A stretch of 12,538 nucleotides of DNA, taken from an uncultured Flavobacteriaceae bacterium (GTDB lineage: Bacteria; Bacteroidota; Bacteroidia; Flavobacteriales; Flavobacteriaceae). Shown piece after piece: positions 1-7,286 of the stretch. How positions within the stretch are numbered: the stretch's first letter is position 1; the number at the start of each line of letters is the position of its first letter. Both the position numbers and the translations under genes were made by a program. The stretch is from NCBI GenBank assembly GCA_913044085.1, contig CAJWNW010000044.1, positions 1 to 12,538 of the forward strand, given 5' to 3'. Under the pieces are notes generated by a model. It did no database searches. It had not been told where the DNA came from and saw nothing but the letters and a program-made list of their open reading frames with translations.

Positions 1-1295
1 AATTAGAAGATTACAAAAAAAGGGACAGTCTAGAAACCATAAGGACGTCTAAAGTTTATTTGGATTCTGTTGATGAGGTGAGTAATAAATTTAAAATCGG
101 AAAACTTTTTAGTGGGTACACTTTTAATGATTCTTACAACAAAAAAAGTTTTGGCATTTCGGGGCCAATAAATGGCCTCTCTTTTAATACGGTTCAAGGC
201 TATAACCTTTCTTTGGGTCTTAATTTCACCAAGCGTTATAACGATTATAAAAATTTTATTGCCTTTAGCGGCCTCTTTAATTATAGCTTTGAAACGGAGC
301 GCTTCCGCGCTGGAGTCAAGGGGACTTATAAATTTAACGCCATCAACAATGCAGAGCTTAGTGCAAGTGCTGGTACCAAAACAGAACAATTCAATAGTGA
401 AGAACCAATTTCGAAAAATTTAAATCAAATAAGTTCTTTATTTTTTGAAAAGAATTTTATGAAACTATACGACAGAACCTTTGCGAAAGTCAATTATAGA
501 ATGGCACTTTTTAATGGAGTTAGTTTTAGTTCGAGTTTGTCTTACGAAAAACGCAAAGCGCTTTTCAATACAACAGATTATGTGGTATTTCCAAAAGCGG
601 ATGTGAATTACAGCAGTAACAACCCCTTGAATCCAGATGGATTTGGAACTGCTGCATTTTCAAATCACAATTTGTTAAAATTTAACTTGGGCGTTGGAAT
701 TCGGTTTGGAGAAAAATTCATGAGCTACCCCGATTTAAAAATCAATATCAGCAACTCGGATTATCCAAAACTATTTTTAAATTATACCAAAGGCTTTAAT
801 GCTAGTATTTCTGATTATAATTTTGACCAATTGACTGCTCAACTTAGACATGAGGTTAATTTAAAATCGATAGGAGTTTTTGATTACAATTTAATGGGTG
901 GCACTTTTTTTAAGAATAACAGCCTCTCTTTTATTGATTTTAAACACTTTAATGGCAATTTAACCCATATCAATACCAAAGGAAATTATCTGAATAGCTT
1001 TAAAAATTTACACTATTACGACTACAGTACAGCTAGTGATTACTTGGAATACCACGCAGAACACAATTTTAAAGGCTACGCATTAGGTAAAATTCCTTTA
1101 ATCAACAAACTGAACTACAATTTAGTCATAGGCATGCATGGAATTTCCAGAAATGCTGCTCATCCCTACACTGAAATGAATGTTGGTATTGCCAATTTAG
1201 GATGGAAAAAATACCGCTTTCTAAGATTAGATTATGTGCGTTCTTTCGCAAGAGGAAAAAGCGACGAAGCCTTGATGTTTGGACTGAGTTTTTAA
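1..1295 (+). CDS. DUF5686-type outer-membrane protein, C-terminal part (5' end outside the window)
   Basis: The reading frame is open from position 3 with no stop, and the residues before the first possible in-window start (LEDYKKRDSLETIRTSKVYL) continue smoothly into the rest. The gene therefore begins left of the window; about 430 residues are visible. The visible part is rich in alternating aromatic/polar strands (for example LFNYSFETERFRAGVKGTY and YNLVIGMHGISRN) and ends in GLSF with a terminal Phe, as expected of an outer-membrane beta-barrel. I recognise it as the C-terminal barrel of the Bacteroidetes DUF5686 family, whose full-length members are usually about 800 residues with a carboxypeptidase-like regulatory domain near the N-terminus. 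No function is established; a role in envelope or surface processes is inference. Its stop overlaps the convergent pcm gene by 4 bases. Adjacency to pcm is, from memory, common in flavobacteria. Confidence 0.8.
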   Translation, partial: LEDYKKRDSLETIRTSKVYLDSVDEVSNKFKIGKLFSGYTFNDSYNKKSFGISGPINGLSFNTVQGYNLSLGLNFTKRYNDYKNFIAFSGLFNYSFETERFRAGVKGTYKFNAINNAELSASAGTKTEQFNSEEPISKNLNQISSLFFEKNFMKLYDRTFAKVNYRMALFNGVSFSSSLSYEKRKALFNTTDYVVFPKADVNYSSNNPLNPDGFGTAAFSNHNLLKFNLGVGIRFGEKFMSYPDLKINISNSDYPKLFLNYTKGFNASISDYNFDQLTAQLRHEVNLKSIGVFDYNLMGGTFFKNNSLSFIDFKHFNGNLTHINTKGNYLNSFKNLHYYDYSTASDYLEYHAEHNFKGYALGKIPLINKLNYNLVIGMHGISRNAAHPYTEMNVGIANLGWKKYRFLRLDYVRSFARGKSDEALMFGLSF

Positions 1296-1933
1296 GATTT
1301 ATCTTCAAGCATTGGAACAAATTTGAAGTTCCCAAATTCATGTTTTTCAAAGTTCTTTTGACCACTGCGAATGTAAAGTGTCATCACTTGCTCTTGCTCT
1401 CCAACAGGGATTACCAAACGCCCCCCAACTTTGAGTTGGGCTAACAAGGGTTTGGGCACAAAAGGGGCCCCTGCTGTGACCAAAATTCGATCAAAAGGTG
1501 CCTCTTCTTTTAAACCTTTATAACCATCACCAAAAATAAGACGCTTTGCCACATGGCCAATTTTTGGTAAAAATAAACTCGTTTTTTTAAACAATTCTAA
1601 CTGACGTTCAATGCTGTAAACTTCCGCTTCCAAAAGGCATAAAACTGCAGTTTGGTATCCACTACCAGTTCCAATTTCTAAAACTTTGTGGTTGGGCTCA
1701 ACTTCTAAAAGTTCTGTTTGATAGGCCACCGTATAAGGCTGAGAAATAGTTTGGTTGGCAGCAATAGGAAATGCTTTATCTTGATAAGCATGGTCCAGAA
1801 AACTAGAATCCATAAACCAGTGTCTGGGAATTGTCCGAATAGCTTCTAAAACTGCTTCATTTTTGATGCCCTTTGAAATCAGAGTATTAACGAGTTTCTG
1901 CCTAAGGCCCTTGTGTTTAAATGAATCTATCAA
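1292..1933 (-). CDS. pcm: Protein-L-isoaspartate O-methyltransferase
   Basis: The 213-residue product matches the Pcm family in length. It is a cytoplasmic enzyme that uses S-adenosylmethionine to methylate L-isoaspartyl residues in aged proteins and so starts their repair. Visible hallmarks are the substrate-side motif ISQPYTVAYQTELL (about residues 63-76), SAM motif I VLEIGTGSGYQTAVL (about 84-98), the acidic SIE of the next strand, the DRILVTAGAP segment (motif II) and the GGRLVIPVG segment (motif III). The start is a TTG at 1933: an in-frame stop lies only six codons upstream and there is no ATG before residue 41, by which point the conserved KHKGLRQKLV N-terminus would be lost. It is transcribed away from the Gfo/Idh gene and carries its own -7-like box. 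Its stop overlaps the DUF5686 stop by 4 bases, with no terminator hairpin between them. Confidence 0.95.
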   Translation of the reverse strand: MIDSFKHKGLRQKLVNTLISKGIKNEAVLEAIRTIPRHWFMDSSFLDHAYQDKAFPIAANQTISQPYTVAYQTELLEVEPNHKVLEIGTGSGYQTAVLCLLEAEVYSIERQLELFKKTSLFLPKIGHVAKRLIFGDGYKGLKEEAPFDRILVTAGAPFVPKPLLAQLKVGGRLVIPVGEQEQVMTLYIRSGQKNFEKHEFGNFKFVPMLEDKS

Positions 1934-1952
1934 ATCTGTTAAATTTCATTTT

Positions 1953-1960
1953 CAAAATTA
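1953..1960 (-). promoter_or_regulatory. Putative -7 promoter box for pcm (TAATTTTG)
   Basis: The minus strand reads TAATTTTG, a full match to the Bacteroidetes sigma-A -7 consensus TAnnTTTG. The box ends 19 bases upstream of the TTG start of pcm. I see no clear TTTG -33 element at the usual distance, so this rests on one half-site plus its position in a divergent intergenic region. Confidence 0.45.
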
Positions 1961-2054
1961 AGTAAACAATGTTGAGATTAAAATTATAATGGGGAAAGAA
2001 TTTTAAAAACTTAAGGTTTTGATTCATATTTATTTAGAATACCATTAAAATATT

Positions 2055-2062
2055 TAATTTTG
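2055..2062 (+). promoter_or_regulatory. Putative -7 promoter box for the Gfo/Idh-led cluster (TAATTTTG)
   Basis: TAATTTTG matches the Bacteroidetes -7 consensus TAnnTTTG and ends 15 bases before the ATG at 2078, implying a 5' leader of roughly ten bases. The in-frame TTG at 2060-2062 lies inside this box, which argues that TTG is promoter and not a start codon. No good -33 TTTG is visible; TTTAG near 2033-2037 is only a loose match. Confidence 0.5.
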
Positions 2063-2077
2063 TACAAAATTAATAAG

Positions 2078-3037
2078 ATGCTAAAAGTAGGCGTATTGGG
2101 TGCGGGTCACCTTGGCAAAATTCATTTAAAATTACTTCATCAATCTAAAAAATATGAGCTTATTGGATTCTATGATCCTGATATCGCGATTGGTCAAAGC
2201 GTGGCCAAAGAATTCAAATACACCTATTTTGAGCAATTAGATGCCCTTATTGATGCCGTGGATGTGGTTGATATTGTGACCCCTACATTGTCGCATTACA
2301 ATTGCGCCATCAAAGCCATCACAAAGGGAAAACATATTTTTATTGAAAAACCCATTACCAATACTGTTGAAGAAGCCGAGCACATTCGTCTACTAGTTTC
2401 AGAAAATAATTTACGAGGACAAGTAGGGCACGTAGAGCGTTTTAACCCTGCCTTTAAGGCTGTTAAATCTGAAATTAAGCACCCAATGTTCATCGAAACG
2501 CACCGACTTGCAGAATTTAACCCGAGAGGTACTGATGTCCCAGTTGTGTTAGATTTGATGATTCACGACATAGACATCATTCTTAGTGTGGTAAAATCGC
2601 CTGTGCTTTCTGTGCAAGCCAGTGGGGTCTCCGTAATCAGCGAAACTCCAGACATTGCCAATGCCCGAATTGAATTCGAAAATGGTTGTGTCGCTAATTT
2701 AACAGCCAGTCGTATTTCTTTAAAAAACATGCGTAAGAGTCGTTTTTTTCAAAAAGATGTTTACATCAGTGTTGATTTTCTTGAGAAAAAAACAGAGGTA
2801 GTCAAAATGAAAGATGCCTCTGAATTTCCGGATGATTTCGACATGATTTTACAAAATGCTGAAGGGGTCAAAAAACAAATTTATTTTGAAAATCCTAAAA
2901 TCGCTGCAAACAACGCTATTTTGGATGAACTCGAAACTTTTGCAGAAGCCATTGAAAATAACACAAAACCCATAGTAACACTGCGTGATGGAGCCAATGC
3001 GCTAAAAGTTGCGCATCAAATTATTAATTGTTTCTAA
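2078..3037 (+). CDS. Gfo/Idh/MocA-family NAD(P)-dependent sugar oxidoreductase
   Basis: The 319-residue product has an N-terminal Rossmann fold with GxGxxG (GAGHLG, residues 8-13), the family signature EKP (90-92) that binds the cofactor and supplies the catalytic lysine, and an active-site helix DLMIHDIDI (159-167) with the expected His163 and Asp164. Its substrate cannot be read from sequence. The segment GQVGHVERFNPAF (114-126) resembles, from memory, the subgroup encoded in lpx gene clusters that includes UDP-GlcNAc 3-dehydrogenase (GnnA), so a nucleotide-sugar substrate is possible. No partner aminotransferase is visible here. The start is placed at ATG 2078 because the alternative TTG at 2060 lies in the -7 promoter box and adds six residues before the beta strand. 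The next gene begins 10 bases after its stop, suggesting co-transcription. Confidence 0.88.
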   Translation: MLKVGVLGAGHLGKIHLKLLHQSKKYELIGFYDPDIAIGQSVAKEFKYTYFEQLDALIDAVDVVDIVTPTLSHYNCAIKAITKGKHIFIEKPITNTVEEAEHIRLLVSENNLRGQVGHVERFNPAFKAVKSEIKHPMFIETHRLAEFNPRGTDVPVVLDLMIHDIDIILSVVKSPVLSVQASGVSVISETPDIANARIEFENGCVANLTASRISLKNMRKSRFFQKDVYISVDFLEKKTEVVKMKDASEFPDDFDMILQNAEGVKKQIYFENPKIAANNAILDELETFAEAIENNTKPIVTLRDGANALKVAHQIINCF

Positions 3038-3047
3038 AATTCAACTT

Positions 3048-3941
3048 ATGAAAAATATGTCAGTGATTGGAGCGGGAACCATGGGCAATGGAATTGCACA
3101 CAGCTTTGCGCAATCGGGCTACCGTGTTAATTTAATTGATATTGATGAAATAGCATTGAACAAAGCACTTCAAACCATTTCAAAAAATTTGGATCGCATG
3201 CTTGAAAAAGGCGTTATTTCAAATGACCAAAAGACAAGCACAATTAAAAATATTAAAACCTATACTGATATAAACAAAGGGGTTGAAAATACCAGTCTTG
3301 TGGTTGAGGCAGCAACCGAAAATGAGGCAGTTAAAATTCAAATTTTTAAAATTCTTGATGAAACTAGCCCAAAAAATACAATTTTAGCCACCAACACCTC
3401 CTCCATTTCCATTACCAAAATAGCGGCTGCAACCAAACGGCCTGGTAAAGTTATTGGCATGCATTTCATGAATCCCGTTCCCATTATGCCACTTGTGGAG
3501 ATTATCAGTGGATATAATACCGATAAATCAGTTACAGATTTTATTGTAAAACTTACCAAAGAAATCGGTAAAACTCCTGTTTTGGTAAACGATTACCCCG
3601 GGTTTATTGCAAACCGAATTTTAATGCCGATGATCAATGAAGCCGTTGAAGCCCTTCAATGTGGCGTGAGTGGTGTCTTAGAAATTGACAGCATCATGAA
3701 ACTAGGTATGGCGCACCCTATGGGACCTCTTGAACTCGCAGATTTTATTGGTTTAGACGTTTGTCTTTCCATTTTGGAAGTTATGTTCAAGGGCTTTAAA
3801 AACCCGAAATATGCCCCCAATCCCTTATTAGTGAATATGGTGAAAGCCGGTAAACTTGGTAAAAAATCAGGAGAGGGTTTTTACAATTATGCCAAAGAAA
3901 AAAAAGCAATTGTCCCAGCCAACAGATTTATAAAAATTTAA
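3048..3941 (+). CDS. 3-hydroxyacyl-CoA (3-hydroxybutyryl-CoA) dehydrogenase
   Basis: A 297-residue single-function L-3-hydroxyacyl-CoA dehydrogenase that oxidises 3-hydroxyacyl-CoA to 3-ketoacyl-CoA with NAD (or the reverse), as in fatty-acid degradation or butyrate-type metabolism. Visible features are the dinucleotide-binding GAGTMG (8-13), ATNTSS (114-119) with the conserved Ser118, GMHFMNPVPIMPLVEI (137-152) with catalytic His139 and Glu151, and NDYPGFIANR (181-190) with Asn189. The spacing of these residues fits the Ser-His-Glu-Asn set of known family members. The C-terminal helical domain (HPMGPLELADFIGLD) is complete. The start at ATG 3048 lies 10 bases after the Gfo/Idh stop; an upstream extension would overlap that gene and add non-homologous residues. 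ATG 3057 (MSVIGAG) is a possible alternative. Chain-length preference cannot be told from sequence. Confidence 0.93.
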   Translation: MKNMSVIGAGTMGNGIAHSFAQSGYRVNLIDIDEIALNKALQTISKNLDRMLEKGVISNDQKTSTIKNIKTYTDINKGVENTSLVVEAATENEAVKIQIFKILDETSPKNTILATNTSSISITKIAAATKRPGKVIGMHFMNPVPIMPLVEIISGYNTDKSVTDFIVKLTKEIGKTPVLVNDYPGFIANRILMPMINEAVEALQCGVSGVLEIDSIMKLGMAHPMGPLELADFIGLDVCLSILEVMFKGFKNPKYAPNPLLVNMVKAGKLGKKSGEGFYNYAKEKKAIVPANRFIKI

Positions 3942-3960
3942 CCCTCAAAACCTACAAAGT

Positions 3961-5169
3961 ATGACGCTCATCAATCCTTTTTGTGCCGTAAGGCCAAATG
4001 ACTGTATTTCTAATAATTTTAGCAGTAAATCTTTTGAACTTTACAATCCAGAAGAGATTGAAGATATTTTAAAAACCAATCCGCATTCCTTCTTACAGAT
4101 TATCAAAGACAATATAAACCCCAGAAAAGAATTATCCAATTCCAAACGCTTTGAAAACGTTAAAAAAAATTACGACCAATTTAAGTCAAGTGGTCTTTTA
4201 ATAAAAGACCAAAAACTTGGTTTTTACATTCAAGAACTGAACCTAAATGGCAAAACTTATAATGGAATAATTGCAAAAGCCAATCTCAGGGATTACAAGA
4301 TAGGACGCATTAAGAAACATGAAAATACCGTAAAATCTAGGGAGTTGGTATTTAAAAAATACTTAAAAGAAACACGTTTTAACGCGGACGCCGTTTTATT
4401 GATCTATAGAGATCAAAAGGCGATTTCAGACCTCATTAAAGCGATCAAAAACCAAGAGCCTACATCCGTAATCTCTATATCTAAAAATGAAGTTCAAAAA
4501 TTATGGTATGTCGCGGAAGATTCTCAAGTAAAAAAAATAACGAAAGTATTTGAAAGCGTTCAAAACTTGTACATTGCGGATGGCCACCACAGAACTGCTT
4601 CTTCAATGTTGCTGTCTGATGAAGAGAACAAAGCACAAAAAGCGGGTTTTATGGCTTTTCTAATTCCTGAAAGTGAATTGCTTGTACAGGAGTATAACAG
4701 AATGGTGACAAATTTGAATGGGCTTTCAGAAAAAATATTTTTAAATAGATTAAAATTAAAGTTTAATGTTGTACCCTGTAAATCTTATGATTTGTGCCAA
4801 AAAAAAAACGGTTTTTGCATGTATCTTAAGGGCCAATTTTATTCAGTATCTTTACAAGAGAATTTTATCAACAGAGCCTCCCCGCTACAAGCGCTAGACG
4901 TCTCTATTTTGCAAGAAGAAATTCTTAAACCAATTTTGGGAATTAAAAATACAAGAACAGATAAACGCCTTCATTATGTCTCAAAAAATGACAATATGAG
5001 GTGGATAAAAAATGAAATTGACAGACAAAATTATGCTGTTGGTTTTGGATTGAAACCTATAACTGTGAACCAGCTCAAGGCAATAGCAGATGCCAAAATG
5101 ACAATGCCACCAAAAAGCACTTATATTTATCCAAAATTAAGAAGTGGATTAACCATTTATGAATTTTGA
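3961..5169 (+). CDS. DUF1015 family protein (possible free-serine kinase relative)
   Basis: The 402-residue product has the length usual for DUF1015. Hallmarks are an N-terminal INPFCAVRP segment (4-12), GRIKKHENTVKSR (115-127; compare the family's HE-x-T motif) and IADGHHRTASSMLL (205-218), the family's best-conserved block. It is cytoplasmic, with no signal peptide or membrane segment. The family is distantly related to ParB/sulfiredoxin-type folds. From memory, and not checked here, some DUF1015 or SerK-like proteins phosphorylate free L-serine to O-phosphoserine, and Bacteroidetes copies often lie near serA/serC. Here neither serA nor serC is in view, so a serine-kinase role is inference. 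The gene starts 19 bases after the dehydrogenase, and its TGA is followed, after a single A, by the start of yggS, so the two are probably translationally coupled. Confidence 0.85.
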   Translation: MTLINPFCAVRPNDCISNNFSSKSFELYNPEEIEDILKTNPHSFLQIIKDNINPRKELSNSKRFENVKKNYDQFKSSGLLIKDQKLGFYIQELNLNGKTYNGIIAKANLRDYKIGRIKKHENTVKSRELVFKKYLKETRFNADAVLLIYRDQKAISDLIKAIKNQEPTSVISISKNEVQKLWYVAEDSQVKKITKVFESVQNLYIADGHHRTASSMLLSDEENKAQKAGFMAFLIPESELLVQEYNRMVTNLNGLSEKIFLNRLKLKFNVVPCKSYDLCQKKNGFCMYLKGQFYSVSLQENFINRASPLQALDVSILQEEILKPILGIKNTRTDKRLHYVSKNDNMRWIKNEIDRQNYAVGFGLKPITVNQLKAIADAKMTMPPKSTYIYPKLRSGLTIYEF

Positions 5170-5170
5170 A

Positions 5171-5830
5171 ATGACCCTAGCAGATAGACTTCAAAAATTA
5201 AAAAAATCCTTGCCCGCATATGTCACCTTGGTAGCCGTTTCCAAAACCAAGCCTGTAAGCGATTTAATGGAAGCCTATAAAGCTGGCCAACGAGTTTTTG
5301 GCGAAAACAAAGTTCAAGAAATGGTAGGTAAATTTAATGAAATGCCAAAAGACATTAAATGGCATATGATTGGTAATTTACAGCGCAACAAAGTGAAATA
5401 CATGGCTTCATTTGTACATTTGATACACGGTGTTGACAGTATAAAATTATTGAAAGAAATCAATAAACAAGCGCAAAAAAATGAACGTGTTATTGAATGC
5501 TTGCTGCAAATCAAAATAGCGTGTGAAAGCACTAAATCTGGAATGTCTTCAAAGGAAGCTAAAAACTTGCTAAAGAGCGATGATTTTAAAGCCTTGAAAA
5601 ATATCAAAATTACGGGGGTTATGGGAATGGCGAGCTTTACTGAAGATAAGATTCAGATTTCAACAGAATTCAAAAATCTAAAATTAGCGTTTGAAACATT
5701 AAAACAATTACAAAAAAACATGGGTGTTATTTCCATGGGAATGAGTGGAGATTACCCGCTTGCGATTGAATGTGGCAGCAACATGATTCGGGTAGGTAGC
5801 CTCATATTCGGGAACAGGCAATACACATAA
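5171..5830 (+). CDS. YggS-family pyridoxal 5'-phosphate homeostasis protein
   Basis: The 219-residue product belongs to the YggS/PROSC (PLPBP) family. These are cytoplasmic PLP carriers that buffer vitamin B6 and affect amino-acid pools but have no known enzymatic activity. The PLP-binding lysine is in LVAVSKTKP (Lys25). Other conserved blocks are GENKVQE (44-50), WHMIGNLQRNK, GVMGMASF and MGMSGDYPLAIECGSNMIRVGSLIFGNR, which line the phosphate site. Two starts are possible. ATG 5159 overlaps the DUF1015 gene by 11 bases. ATG 5171 begins one base after its stop (TGA-A-ATG) and gives the 24-residue lead before the PLP lysine that I remember as usual in relatives, so I prefer it. Overlap or abutment with DUF1015 implies coupled expression. 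The next gene starts 10 bases after the TAA at a non-standard codon. Confidence 0.93.
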   Translation: MTLADRLQKLKKSLPAYVTLVAVSKTKPVSDLMEAYKAGQRVFGENKVQEMVGKFNEMPKDIKWHMIGNLQRNKVKYMASFVHLIHGVDSIKLLKEINKQAQKNERVIECLLQIKIACESTKSGMSSKEAKNLLKSDDFKALKNIKITGVMGMASFTEDKIQISTEFKNLKLAFETLKQLQKNMGVISMGMSGDYPLAIECGSNMIRVGSLIFGNRQYT

Positions 5831-5840
5831 AACTTACAGA

Positions 5841-7208
5841 ATTTACGCAATAGTAGACATAGAAACCACTGGTGGAAAGTACAACGAAGAAGGCATTACC
5901 GAAATTGCCATTTACAAGCACGACGGAAAACGCGTTGTTGACCAATTTATTAGCCTGATAAATCCCAAACGCCCCATCCAACCTTATGTCGCAAATCTGA
6001 CCGGAATTTCTAATAAAATGTTGCGTTCCGCACCAAAGTTCTTTGAAGTTGCCAAACGGATTGTTGAAATCACCGAGAATTGCGTTTTAGTAGCGCACAA
6101 TGCTAAATTTGATTATAGAATTTTATCACTGGAATTCGAGCGCTTGGGTTTTAAATTTGAACGGAAAAATTTATGTACTGTAGAATTGTCTAAACATCTG
6201 ATTCCCAATCTTCCTTCCTACAGTTTGGGAAAGTTGGTTCGCTCTTTAGGAATTCCAATGAGTGACCGCCATCGCGCTTCTGGAGATGCCATGGCTACCA
6301 CTAAATTATTTGAGTTATTGCTAAATAAGGACCTCGACAAACAGATTGTAAAAGCCTCGATTCGAATGGAACCCAAGCGACAATTGGAACCAAAATTGGT
6401 AGCTATTATCAATTCACTTTCTTCTGTTACAGGTGTATATTATATGCACAATGAAGCGGGTAATATTATATATATCGGAAAAAGCAAAAATATCAAGAGT
6501 CGAATCAATCAGCATTTTGCGAGTCAAAATTCAAAATCTAAAAAAATTCAATTGGAAGTTTCTGCGGTTACATTCGAAGAAACTGGGAGCGAATTATTGG
6601 CTTTACTCAAAGAAAGTGCCGAAATAAAACACCACAAACCCAAGTTCAATCGGGCGCTAAGACGTACCATTTTTACACACGGCCTTTTCAGCTTTAAAGA
6701 CGAAAATGGATACATCAATTTAAAAATTCAAAAGATTAAAGGAAATCAAAAGCCTATTACCACCTTTGCTAACATTCAAAAGGGTAAAAGCTTTATAAAC
6801 AAAATCGTTGAAAAACACAGTTTGTGCCAAAAATTATGTGGGTTATATAAATCAAAAAGCAGCTGCTTTGGCCATACCATTAAAGAATGTGAAGGGGCAT
6901 GTGTTGGAGAAGAATTGGTGGAAGACTACAATATAAAAGTTTATAAAATTATTAAATACTACAGTTTTAAAACCAAAAGTTTACTTCTTATTGATAAAGG
7001 CCGAAATCTTGATGAACGCAGTGCTGTTTGGGTTGAAAATGGGGTTTTAAGAGGTTTTGCCTATTTCAATTTAAATTTTCAGATTTCAAACATTGATGTT
7101 TTATCAAGCCTGGTTACCCCATTAGAACACAACAAAGATGCCCAGCACATTCTCCAGAGTTATATGAGGCGTCACAAAAGATTGAAAGTCATTGCCCTAG
7201 AGGACTAA
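5841..7208 (+). CDS. DEDDh exonuclease (DnaQ-like) fused to a UvrC/Cho-like GIY-YIG nuclease domain
   Basis: A 455-residue two-nuclease protein. The N-terminal DEDDh exonuclease has motif I VDIETTG (Asp6, Glu8), motif II AHNAKFD (86-92) and motif III HRASGDA (144-150, His144 and Asp149), so all catalytic residues are present. A GIY-YIG domain follows with GVYY (198-201) and YIGKS (211-215), then R-rich and ESAEIKHHKPKFN segments. Further on is the cysteine-rich stretch LCQKLCGLY...CFGHTIKECEGACVGEE found in UvrC/Cho-type proteins. The architecture is known in actinobacteria and Bacteroidetes and is thought to act in excision repair or 3' processing. The first ATG (6018) would remove motif I, and no in-frame ATG, GTG or TTG lies between the upstream stop (5793) and motif I. 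The best start is therefore ATT 5841, which gives the YAIVDIETTG N-terminus I remember from relatives. ATA 5850 is less likely. Confidence 0.88.
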   Translation: MYAIVDIETTGGKYNEEGITEIAIYKHDGKRVVDQFISLINPKRPIQPYVANLTGISNKMLRSAPKFFEVAKRIVEITENCVLVAHNAKFDYRILSLEFERLGFKFERKNLCTVELSKHLIPNLPSYSLGKLVRSLGIPMSDRHRASGDAMATTKLFELLLNKDLDKQIVKASIRMEPKRQLEPKLVAIINSLSSVTGVYYMHNEAGNIIYIGKSKNIKSRINQHFASQNSKSKKIQLEVSAVTFEETGSELLALLKESAEIKHHKPKFNRALRRTIFTHGLFSFKDENGYINLKIQKIKGNQKPITTFANIQKGKSFINKIVEKHSLCQKLCGLYKSKSSCFGHTIKECEGACVGEELVEDYNIKVYKIIKYYSFKTKSLLLIDKGRNLDERSAVWVENGVLRGFAYFNLNFQISNIDVLSSLVTPLEHNKDAQHILQSYMRRHKRLKVIALED

Positions 7209-7252
7209 AGTTTTTTAGTATTTTTGATCTATGTCTGAACCAAAAACCAAAC

Positions 7253-7260
7253 TAAATTTG
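7253..7260 (+). promoter_or_regulatory. Putative -7 promoter box for miaA (TAAATTTG)
   Basis: TAAATTTG matches TAnnTTTG and ends 26 bases before the miaA ATG, inside the 78-base gap after the Exo/GIY-YIG gene. A second match, TATTTTTG, lies at 7219-7226. Either could drive miaA on its own. No well-spaced -33 element is evident, and read-through from the upstream cluster is also possible. Confidence 0.4.
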
Positions 7261-7286
7261 TATAAAATGTGGACTGATATTTCATT

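Noticed and set aside
172..423. Small open frames on either strand inside the larger genes (for example 172-423, 1126-1365, 5314-5607, 6218-6412)
   Set aside because: Each lies wholly or largely in another frame of a well-recognised gene, has no recognisable domain, and has no promoter or ribosome-binding context of its own.
1424..1440. Inverted repeat CCCAACT-TTG-AGTTGGG near the 3' end of pcm as a terminator
   Set aside because: It encodes conserved Pcm residues (AQLKVGG) well before the stop and lacks a T-tract.
2060..2077. TTG 2060 as the start of the Gfo/Idh gene
   Set aside because: It lies within the TAATTTTG promoter box, and the six added residues precede the normal MLKVGVLGAG N-terminus.
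3009..3047. TTG-initiated N-terminal extension of the 3-hydroxyacyl-CoA dehydrogenase
   Set aside because: It overlaps the end of the Gfo/Idh gene and adds 13 residues ahead of the Rossmann strand; ATG 3048 fits the family.
4192..4210. Perfect 8-base-pair hairpin (GGTCTTTT / AAAAGACC) as an internal terminator or regulator
   Set aside because: It lies inside the DUF1015 coding frame (codons for GLLIKDQ), with no T-run after it; most likely chance in A+T-rich coding DNA.
4399..4416. Inverted repeat TTGATCT-ATAG-AGATCAA as an operator site
   Set aside because: It is inside the conserved DUF1015 coding sequence (LLIYRDQ) and far from any promoter; it appears only once.
6018..7208. ATG 6018 as the start of the Exo/GIY-YIG gene
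   Set aside because: It would remove the DIETTG catalytic motif and the first beta strands, which are clearly encoded in the same open frame upstream.
7209..7286. Possible small RNA or terminator between the Exo/GIY-YIG gene and miaA
   Set aside because: The 78 bases hold T-runs and two TAnnTTTG matches but no stable stem; a promoter explains them better.
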